Assembly: GCA_018304285.1 (NCBI GenBank)
Contig: JAGVWL010000004.1
Span: forward strand, 1 to 12,005
DNA: 12,005 nucleotides
Direction of reading: 5' to 3'
DNA from: Microcaldota archaeon
GTDB lineage: Archaea; Micrarchaeota; Micrarchaeia; Norongarragalinales; Norongarragalinaceae
Shown here: one piece after another, positions 1-7,300 of the stretch
Numbering within the stretch: position 1 is the first letter of the stretch
Layout: the number at the start of each line of letters is the position of its first letter
Translations under genes and position numbers: made by a program
Notes under the pieces: generated by a model
The model's input: only the letters and a program-made list of their open reading frames with translations
Database searches by the model: none
Told to the model about the DNA's origin: nothing

Positions 1-3000
1 GGAGTGATCGCTTTCGTCAGCGTAACTTCGCCCAAGCCGTTGGGCTCGATAATGAGGCTGGCCGGGTTTGCGCTCAACCCTTGTTCTTTCAAGTCAAAGC
101 CGATGAGCAGGGGCAAAGGAGATTCGCTTGCAATGCGCACTTTCTTTTCTTCGCTGGGCTTGTCCAAGCTCAAGGAAAAGCTGGCTTCCGGCGTTTCGAT
201 GCTCCACAGTTCGTCGAGGGTTTTTTGCTGGAAGTCGGTTTCGATTTGCAGGGGAATGCGCTGTTCCTTCAAAAACCCGCCGACGTTGAAAACGAAAACC
301 GCGTAGCCTTTGATGGTTTCGCGCAATCGCGTTGGGCGTGAAGCGAAGGGAAGCACGCCTTGCTTGAGGCTGATGCCGAGGGTAAAGTCCTTCCTTTCGC
401 TTGCCTTCAACACGGGTGCGGGCGGCGTAGCAGCAAAGAGCAGCGCAGTGCTTTTCTTTTCCACAGGCGTTATTTCAAACGCAGTGTACGCCGTATCGTC
501 GAACGGCTCTATTACCGCGCTTTCGACAGTCACCTCATTTTTCAGCAGGTTTTCCAATTCGAGGGTTACCGACGCGGGTTGCGTGAAAGCGGTTTGGATT
601 GCGTTGGGCGTGATTCTCACTAGCGCGTCGGGTGTTTTCACGCGCACTGCGCCCTTGAAGCTTTCAAAGCCTTCCTTGGCGATTTGCACTTCCCCTTCGC
701 CCACGAAATCGGGTGTTATCGTCGCTTCGTAAGTCCCTTCTTCCTTGGTTTCGCTGAACTGGATTCCGTTGAATGAGACTGCAGCGTTGTCGACGGGAAA
801 GCCTGCAGAGTCTTTCACTTTGAATGCAAGCTTGGTTTGCTCTAACGCCGTAAGGTCTTGCGGCGAGTGCGTTTCAATAAAGGAAAGCTTTTCCTTCGCT
901 ACGACGCGCAGGCGGATGGTTTTCTCGAGCGTGCCTGCCTTTAGCTTGAGCGTTGCGTCGGAAGCAAGTTTTCGTGGTAGTATGGCTGCAACCGCATCGC
1001 CAGCGCCTCCCTGCGTTTGCACAGCGAGGGTGGCTGAGTTGGATTGCACGCTTGCAGTTTCGCTATTGCCCTTGGCAGGCTCGAGCGCTTTTATTTCAAG
1101 CGCGCTGTCCCCTGCGAGCGTGATTTCTTGCGGAGAGTCGCCGGAGTAAACGCGCAAATGCATTTTGAATTCCTGCGCGTAGGGAGCTTCGAACGATTGT
1201 TTTCCGTTGTCGAACCAGTATTGCACGCAAAGGTTTTTGTCGCAATTGCCTTGCGTTGAAATCTCGAAAAGCCCGCTTTGCAAGGTTTCCGCCAGCAGCT
1301 CGCTTTTTCCCGCCCCCGCTTGCGCATCTTCCGGCTTGCGGAGCGTTCCGCCAGGCAACGCCAGCGCGCTCCTGTGTTCCAAGGAAAAGCCGCCTGAAGA
1401 CGCTACGGTCTTGATTTGAATCGAGATTTCCTTCGTGCCTTTAAACTGCGGGAACGAGTAATCAACCCATTTGACTCCCTTTACCTGCGTTTGCGCGCCT
1501 GAAGCCTTTTGTTTTGCCACGACCGTAATGCTCGCGCGAACGGATGGTTTGAGGCCGTCAGAGTAATAGAAAACCCCTTCTTGGTTGAACGTGCGGGAGA
1601 ATGAAGCGCCGCTGTTCAATTGCGGGGAACTGAAGCTCTCGTCATCCGCTCGTATGGAATGCTGGCTGCTTGAATCTTGCGAAACCCAGCTTACCGAATC
1701 CCCCGCTTGAATGACGATGTTGGCGGGGACGAATGCGTTGGGCGCGATTAAAACCTTGTTCTGCCCGCCGCGCGTTTGCGTTGCCGGAATGAACGTTGTC
1801 GATTGGGAATAGTCGATTCCTTTTTGCACTATTCCGCCCGCATTCTTGTAGTTGGTTATGATTGCGGGCAGGCTTTCGAGCGGTTCATCTTGAGCGCCGA
1901 TGCGCACGTGCGCATTCGCCTGCGTGAACTCAAGCCCGCCAGAAGCGAGCGAATATTTCACGTTGTACGTCGAGAATGGCGAAAGGGTTTTGACGCGGTT
2001 GCCTTGCAAGTCGAAAATGCCTTGGAAGTAAAGCCCCGCCTGCGCTGCGCCGGAGGAAACCAAGTGAAACTCCTGTTTAGCCTGCGCGCCGGGCAAGACT
2101 TGGAATTCGCTGGACTGGAATTCTTCGAACCCGCTTGCGCTTACGCTCGCCGTAACCTTTCCTTCGAGTATTTTTGCAGTGCATTCTCCCTTCGAGCCGG
2201 TGGTGCATTTTGCGGCGCTGCCGTCTTCTGAAACCAGGCTCACCACCGCATTGCGAATCGGCTGCAGCGTGAATTGGTCTGACGCGACCGCGAGAACCGT
2301 TCCTTGCGTGGGCGGGAGAGTGATTTGGATTTCAGTGCCGTTTTTGGCTATGAACGCCCTGCTTTTGCCCAGCCGCCCGTCTTTGCTGGCGACCGCAATC
2401 ATCTTGCGCACAGGCGTGTTTTCCCACGCTTGCACTCCGTCAACGCCCGTTTCCCTCGCCGGAAAGCCGATGGGCTTTCCGCTTTCATCCTGCAAAATCA
2501 CGAACGCGTTCGGAATCTGCTGGCCTTTCGAATCTACGACTTTCACCGTAAGCATCGCGGAATTCTCTTCTCCTGCCGTTTCAACTTTCAATTGTTCGCC
2601 GGAGGAAACGCGTTGCTTGAATACGGGGAGAAAGCCTGTTTTGAACGCCAGTGCGGAGTAAGTCTTGGATTTTTCAACGCCGGGAAAGTCGGCAGTGCCA
2701 TCGGAAGCCGAAGTTTGTTCTCCCACAACGCTTTCGCCGGAAAGCAGCTGCACCAGCGCGCCTGCAACTGGGTTGCCTTTTTCATCCGCCGCACGAAGGA
2801 AAAACCCTTTGGGTTCGACGCTCGCAATCAGCCGGAATTTCACTTCGCTTTCCGCTGCAACAGCTTCGGTTTTGGTTTGCGGGGCAAAGCCTTCCGCCTG
2901 CAAGACAATCGTGATTTGCCTTCCCAGCGCCAGTTTTTGCGGTTCTATCGTGCCGGCCTCGCCCGTTTCCAGCGAGAACAATCGCGAGTTTGTGGCGGAG

Positions 3001-3731
3001 TCGAATGCGGTGACGTTCGCGCCTTGAATGGGATTGCCTTCCACTCCCACGTCGTCAAACACGCCCACGTACAAGATCCCTTTCTTTTCTTCGCCGGACT
3101 CCAAAAGCGTTATTTTTTGTTCGGGAACGTCGCTCGAGCCCACGCTTATGTCCTTGCTTTCGCCGGTAAACCCGTCCGCATTAGCTTTGATGGTATATTG
3201 CGCGTTGGGGTCCACAGAGAAGAACGCGGTTTTTCCCAGCCTTTCGTCAACGAGGTTGCCGTAGGAATCGTAAAGCTGGATTCTTGCGGCTTCCGGCCCG
3301 TCCACGCTGGCGCTGAGGGAAACTTTCTTGGCTTGCGAAAGCTGGGAGTAGAGCGTTTGCCGCGCGGTTTCTCCCGCAGCAGCGCTTGCGGTGAAGCTTC
3401 CGGCGTCGGGAAAAACGAATTGGGCCGATGAAACCGTTCCGTCATAGTTGCCTGGGGGAATGTTTTGAAATAAAGCCTCGCCGTTCGCGTTTGTTGCAAC
3501 GGTTTTGCTTACGCCGTTTCCTTCGAGGGTTACGCTCGCGCCTGAAATCGGGTCGTTTGCGGGCGAAAACACGCTGACGCTCACGCTCGCGGTCTGCTGC
3601 GAGGGGAACAAATACAAATAGCCTGCCGCTAAAAGCACGAGTAAAGCGAGCGGAATAACCCACGCGGGAATCCCTTTTTCTTCGAGCGAGTAGGAAAAGT
3701 TTTCCCACCATTCCCTAAGCCCTTCGAGCAT
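1..3731 (-). CDS. Giant membrane-anchored surface protein with tandem Ig-like/carboxypeptidase-regulatory-like repeats and a cupredoxin-like domain (partial, C-terminus outside the window)
   Basis: I translated this frame by hand from ATG 3731-3729 to the left edge: 1,243 codons with no stop. Topology is a cytoplasmic segment (1-22, ending E-E-K-G-I-P), one membrane helix (about 24-42), and everything after it outside. Six Ig-like/carboxypeptidase-regulatory-like units follow (about 46-120, 135-208, 217-302, 307-392, 393-470, 476-563), with the typical G-N-P-[IV]-x-[GA]-A-x-V and D-G-x-A turns. Next is a beta module (about 565-646 and 750-865, with the pair C830/C835), interrupted by a cupredoxin-like domain (659-740). 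An Ig-like unit lies at about 955-1036; the rest is beta-rich and unassigned. There is no visible enzyme active site, so an adhesive or structural surface role is inferred. It is collinear with the 2,532-residue protein upstream and clearly a paralogue. No Shine-Dalgarno precedes the ATG, but a TATA-like box about 27 nt upstream suggests a leaderless message. Confidence 0.95.
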   Translation of the reverse strand, partial: MLEGLREWWENFSYSLEEKGIPAWVIPLALLVLLAAGYLYLFPSQQTASVSVSVFSPANDPISGASVTLEGNGVSKTVATNANGEALFQNIPPGNYDGTVSSAQFVFPDAGSFTASAAAGETARQTLYSQLSQAKKVSLSASVDGPEAARIQLYDSYGNLVDERLGKTAFFSVDPNAQYTIKANADGFTGESKDISVGSSDVPEQKITLLESGEEKKGILYVGVFDDVGVEGNPIQGANVTAFDSATNSRLFSLETGEAGTIEPQKLALGRQITIVLQAEGFAPQTKTEAVAAESEVKFRLIASVEPKGFFLRAADEKGNPVAGALVQLLSGESVVGEQTSASDGTADFPGVEKSKTYSALAFKTGFLPVFKQRVSSGEQLKVETAGEENSAMLTVKVVDSKGQQIPNAFVILQDESGKPIGFPARETGVDGVQAWENTPVRKMIAVASKDGRLGKSRAFIAKNGTEIQITLPPTQGTVLAVASDQFTLQPIRNAVVSLVSEDGSAAKCTTGSKGECTAKILEGKVTASVSASGFEEFQSSEFQVLPGAQAKQEFHLVSSGAAQAGLYFQGIFDLQGNRVKTLSPFSTYNVKYSLASGGLEFTQANAHVRIGAQDEPLESLPAIITNYKNAGGIVQKGIDYSQSTTFIPATQTRGGQNKVLIAPNAFVPANIVIQAGDSVSWVSQDSSSQHSIRADDESFSSPQLNSGASFSRTFNQEGVFYYSDGLKPSVRASITVVAKQKASGAQTQVKGVKWVDYSFPQFKGTKEISIQIKTVASSGGFSLEHRSALALPGGTLRKPEDAQAGAGKSELLAETLQSGLFEISTQGNCDKNLCVQYWFDNGKQSFEAPYAQEFKMHLRVYSGDSPQEITLAGDSALEIKALEPAKGNSETASVQSNSATLAVQTQGGAGDAVAAILPRKLASDATLKLKAGTLEKTIRLRVVAKEKLSFIETHSPQDLTALEQTKLAFKVKDSAGFPVDNAAVSFNGIQFSETKEEGTYEATITPDFVGEGEVQIAKEGFESFKGAVRVKTPDALVRITPNAIQTAFTQPASVTLELENLLKNEVTVESAVIEPFDDTAYTAFEITPVEKKSTALLFAATPPAPVLKASERKDFTLGISLKQGVLPFASRPTRLRETIKGYAVFVFNVGGFLKEQRIPLQIETDFQQKTLDELWSIETPEASFSLSLDKPSEEKKVRIASESPLPLLIGFDLKEQGLSANPASLIIEPNGLGEVTLTKAIT
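1512..1757 (-). other. Cupredoxin-like domain within the distal giant protein, copper site mostly lost
   Basis: Residues 659-740 follow the plastocyanin/cupredoxin pattern: F-V-P-A-N-I-V-I, then A-G-D-S-V-S-W-V, a His at 691 in Q-H-S-I, then F-S-S-P-x-L-x-S-G, F-x-R-T-F, G-V-F-Y-Y and a final I-T-V-V strand. In the copper-binding family the last loop carries Cys, His and Met (Y-x-C-x-x-H-P-x-M). Here it reads Y-Y-S-D-G-L-K-P-S-V, so Cys is replaced by Ser or Asp, His by Lys, and Met by Val. Only the first His remains. I infer a structural domain that no longer binds type 1 copper. The fold call rests on motif spacing read by eye. Confidence 0.75.
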
Positions 3732-3746
3732 GAAGAAATAGAGGTG

Positions 3747-3758
3747 AAAAGCGCTTTT
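3747..3758. repeat. 12-bp perfect palindrome next to the TATA-like box
   Basis: AAAAGCGCTTTT is a perfect inverted repeat. It overlaps the downstream edge of the TATA-like box of the distal giant gene and lies between that box and the ATG. Many archaeal repressors bind palindromes placed there, so this could be an operator. A 12-bp palindrome this rich in A and T can also arise by chance, and no second copy was noticed upstream of the proximal giant gene. Confidence 0.3.
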
Positions 3759-3763
3759 ATATG
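3755..3763 (-). promoter_or_regulatory. TATA-like box of the distal giant surface-protein gene
   Basis: On the minus strand this reads CATATAAAA in the 84-nt gap after the lipoprotein stop. Its centre is about 27 nt from the A of the ATG at 3731. Archaeal transcription starts about 25 nt after the TATA box, so the start site would fall at or next to the ATG and give a leaderless mRNA. The absence of any GGTG or GGAG motif before that ATG fits this. The distal gene may therefore be transcribed on its own even if read-through from the lipoprotein gene also occurs. Confidence 0.6.
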
Positions 3764-3790
3764 TTTTTCAAACCCGCCGCGCGTTGAGCG

Positions 3791-3796
3791 AAAAAA
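3791..3796 (-). terminator. Possible oligo-T terminator after the lipoprotein gene
   Basis: A run of six T on the transcribed sense strand lies about 20 nt after the lipoprotein TGA and before the TATA-like box of the next gene. Archaeal RNA polymerase can terminate on short U-tracts without a hairpin, and I see no convincing stem here. Its position between a gene end and a promoter supports the call, but six T is a minimal signal. Confidence 0.3.
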
Positions 3797-3815
3797 GCGT
3801 TTAGCAAGGGGGCGT

Positions 3816-4313
3816 TCAGGCGGAAGTGTTTTCGGCAGTGCAGAGTTCGTATAAGTCGGATTCGAAAGCGTCTTTCTGCCCTTGCATTGAATCAAAATAC
3901 GCGCTCCAGTATTGCGCTTGGCTTTCGTCTTGCATAAGTGCGAGGGCTTCGATTCCTTTGTCGATTGAAGCTTGAAGCTGGTCGAGGGAATTTTGGTGTG
4001 CGTCGGCGTTGCCGCAGTCCAACTCGCTTTCGGAAGTTTCGCTGACTGAATCCAAGTACACGATGTATTCTTGGTTTGCGTCGAGCAGGAGCAAGTCTTG
4101 CGGCGCCAGGCCTTCTTGAGCTTTGAGGCTGTCGAATTCTTCAGCGGTTTCAACGAAGCCGGCGAGTTCGGACGGCGCTTGCGGTTGGATTTCGAGCGTA
4201 GGCTGCGGCGTTTCGCTGGGCGAGGGAGTTGGTTTCTCCGCCGTGTTGGTCAAGCAACCTGCGAAAATCAGTGATGCGAAAACCACCGCGACAATTATTT
4301 TCAAGCCAACCAT
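3816..4313 (-). CDS. Small secreted lipoprotein, function unknown
   Basis: This 165-residue protein has a short start (M-V-G-L-K), a hydrophobic stretch (about 5-17) and a lipobox F-A-G-C with the lipidated Cys at 20. A disordered linker rich in Pro, Thr and Ser follows (27-48). An acidic, mostly helical domain completes it (about 49-165), with two further cysteines at 100 and 158 that could pair as a disulfide, and a sequon N-T-S at 162. It would sit on the outer face of the cytoplasmic membrane. I do not recognise the family. The ATG is preceded by GGGTGA six nt upstream, and the gene starts 21 nt after the stop of the proximal giant gene, so co-transcription is likely. The stop is TGA. Its place between two paralogous surface giants suggests it works with them, but that is inference from context. 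Confidence 0.9.
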   Translation of the reverse strand: MVGLKIIVAVVFASLIFAGCLTNTAEKPTPSPSETPQPTLEIQPQAPSELAGFVETAEEFDSLKAQEGLAPQDLLLLDANQEYIVYLDSVSETSESELDCGNADAHQNSLDQLQASIDKGIEALALMQDESQAQYWSAYFDSMQGQKDAFESDLYELCTAENTSA

Positions 4314-4319
4314 AGATTT

Positions 4320-4325
4320 TCACCC
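4320..4325 (-). promoter_or_regulatory. Ribosome binding site of the lipoprotein gene
   Basis: GGGTGA lies in the 21-nt gap between the giant gene and the lipoprotein gene, six nt before the ATG at 4313. It matches the GGTGA core complementary to the archaeal 16S rRNA 3' end and fixes this start. It also supports translation from a shared transcript, since an internal cistron needs a ribosome binding site. Confidence 0.75.
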
Positions 4326-4334
4326 ATTATGAAT

Positions 4335-7300
4335 TCAAGATCTAGTGCACTGCGGCTTCGTAGATTCTACTTCCGGCATCCAAACGCAACCGGTGGTCGT
4401 TTTACATTGGTTTTGCAGTTTGCCGATGCAGTCCGCTGAATGATAGCCTAAGGTGCAAGAGCCTTTAGTTTCACTATATACCGGCAAATTCTTTACCGTG
4501 CAACCGTTATACGATGAACAGCCGTTTACTGTGATGTCCGAACACGTTTGCCCAGATTGGAGTGTTTTTAACTTGCAGCAAACCGACACAAGGGCGCCTC
4601 TTGTTGGACACAAATTATCTCCAGGAATTGTTTCTGTTGAGCATGGAGACATGCAAACTCCTCCTTTGGCTTTGCACGAGGCTGACGGAGTTGTTTTCGG
4701 TTTGCAGCAGACTATGTTTTCATCTTCTGGGCAATAACCGGTTAGTATCTGCTTGCTGGTATCGCAGTTTATTTTGTTGTTGCAAGTGTAACCAGTGCGC
4801 GCTTGGGTGCACGTAGGCTTCGTTGTTTTGTACGGCGGCTTGACGTTCGCCTTGGGCGGAGTTTTGGTTTGCGCCGGGGATAGCGGTTTTTGCACGGTCG
4901 TGCCTTGTTGCGTGGAACCGCCTGACGGAGTGAGTATCACTTTAGTCCCTTCCTCGTAAACCAAATAGCAGTCGTATTTCGCCTGGCCTGCAGCCTCTTT
5001 GTAGTACGCTTTAAAGTAATACACGTTCTTGGGCGTGACGTCGAAAACCTGTTTTTCGCTTGCCTTGAGTTTCTCGATGCTCTCGAATTCGCCCGACTTC
5101 TGGCTTGACGATTTCTGTATTCCGTAGAAAGTGACTACGCTGTCGCCCAAGACCGTCGAGAAAATGTTGTTCGAACTGCACAGCGGAGGCGATTCCCTTT
5201 GCGAGTCTATTGTCGCAACGGTGGTGGAAACGAACGCAGGCGATTTGAATCCCTCGAGGTTGTTGAGCACGGTTTCAACATAGTTTTTGCTCCAAACCGC
5301 TTCCATCTTGTCCTGCCCTTCAACCTGGGCCATGGTGAACACTTGAGCATTGCTGTCCAGCCTTTTCGCAATCCATTTCTTCGCACCTTCAGTTTTAACC
5401 TCGCCTTCGGTTTTCTTTTCCTCGGGGGGCTTTTGCTTGGCTAAAGTGCAAGTGTCGGGAATTGCCGTTATGTCGGTTGCCGTTACCGAAGTGAGCGTGC
5501 ATCCTTCGAGCTTCACGCTCTCGTCAAGCAAATACGTAAGCACCGCAGCGAGCGAAGTCGCCCTTGCAGCCGCGTCGGCTTGGTATGCAGCCACCACTGT
5601 GGGCTTCTGCTCAACGAAGTCGTTCGTGTTCAGGGTTACGGTCACTTCGTACGTGGGCGTTGTAGCCGTTTTAGCATCCTTAGATTCTTTAGTGAATTCG
5701 CTTGGCGGTAGTTCTTGCGACGGGTATGCAAAGCTTTCGTAACCTTGCGGCGTGGTTTGCGTGGACGTCGTTTGCGTGGGCGGTTGGGTTACGGTTGTCG
5801 AAGAACCGGACTGCCCGTTTTGTTCCGGCGCTTGCGGCGCTATGGCGCGGATGGAAATGCTGTTGCCTTCGCCAGTGGTGAAAACCACTTTCACCGTTTT
5901 CTCGTCGAAGCCGGCTTGCGTCTTGATCGCGTCGGAAATCAGTTTTTCCCACGCGGCGTTATTCCCTTCAGTGCCTTGAGTGAACACGAATTGTTTGAGC
6001 CACGTTTGCGTTGAGGCGTCCGCCACGCTTTGCAGCGATTCGAATCCCGCGTTGTCCACGCTTGCTTCGAACCCGTACTTGTTCATGGAGAACAAGTTGG
6101 GCTTTGCATCGTCTCCCGCCAGCTTGGCGCGCTGTGCTTGCGACTGCAAGAACGGAATTCCGCTTGCCGCGAAAGCGTTTCCTTGCGAAGTCTGGTCGAC
6201 GGGCTTGAACGACGGGTATGGCGTGTAATACGACGCGCCGCTGACGCACTGCCCTTGCAGCCCTTGCCACTGTTGGGGCATGACGCCCGCGCCTTGCGTT
6301 CCGAACGAGCCGGTTCCTCCTAACCCTCCAAAGCCTTGTTGGATTCCAAGCTGGCTTCCGTACGCGGAAGGCCTGCATTCCATCGGGTACGGGCAAGTGT
6401 TTTGAATTCCGACGGTGCACGGCTGTCCGAAGCCCTGGCTTGAAAGCAGAACGTCGTCGGGAACCACGCTTCCGTAAGACAATCCCACGTTCTTGCTGGG
6501 CTTGAACGAGTAAATCACGAAGCCGCCGTTTTCTCCGGCGATTTTAACGGGAACGTTGACGTAAGTGTCGAGAGAGCGGAAGATTTTTTGGTTTATTTGC
6601 ACCGGCGCTTGGCCCGGCGAAATGTATTGCGACACGAGCCTGCGCGCGAGAACCTGCATGTAGCCGCCCTGCACTCCCACTGCGCCTTGCGCTGCTCCCC
6701 TAGCGAGATTCAAGACTTCCGAATCGCAAGTTGCAGCGAGGAAGCCGCTCGAGAACGCGTCGCCCATGTTCAAAGACGGCTGTTGTGGCGTGAAGCGCGA
6801 TGCCTGGCAGCGCTGAACCAAATCGTTGACGGGGTCGCGGCCGAGCGTTTTGCACGCAGCGTAAGACGCGAGTCCCGTAAAGTAATCCTGCAGCGCTGAA
6901 GTCATTGCAAGCTCGAGCATTTGCTTGTCGTAATCGTACGCTTGCGTGAACGAGACGGAATCCATGTTGCGGAGAATCTTGTTGAAATCTTCGCCTACTT
7001 GCGCTTTCAAATCGCTTTCGAGCGCTTTCTCGTCGCCCGCAAAGCAAAAGTCTTTGCCAGTGCACGAGCCTTCAGGAGTTTTTTCATCAAGCGGCTTGGA
7101 GTTGCCGATTACGTCGAAAGGCGCGTTTGCTTCCACGGCATCGGCCTTGAGCGTGACGTTTTTAGCTTGCGTAGATTCTGCAATTTTGAAGCCGTAGCCT
7201 TTGCTGTCGAATCCGAGCGCCATTCCGTCCGCGCTTTTCGCGTTGACGGATGAGCTTCCGATTTTCACTTGCCCGAACTGCAGGTTGTTTGCAACAACGA

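Noticed and set aside
2304..3431. 375-codon open frame on the plus strand
   Set aside because: It is antisense to the distal giant gene, whose frame encodes coherent Ig-like repeats. The antisense product is rich in Arg, Phe, Cys and His without any recognisable fold, as expected for a shadow frame in G+C-rich coding DNA.
3741..3786. GAGGTG followed by an ATG on the plus strand, resembling a ribosome binding site and start
   Set aside because: The frame from that ATG ends after about eight codons, and the GAGGTG is the reverse complement of the distal gene's upstream region. No divergent gene is present.
3629..4153. 174-codon minus-strand frame overlapping the lipoprotein gene, the gap and the start of the distal giant gene
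   Set aside because: It runs out of frame through two genes with much better support and through the promoter region. Its product is low-complexity Lys/Ser/Thr and matches nothing.
4335..4500. C-terminal sorting signal or second membrane anchor in the proximal giant
   Set aside because: The last residues are Cys-rich and polar, with no hydrophobic helix, LPxTG-like or archaeosortase-like motif. The N-terminal helix is the only anchor seen.
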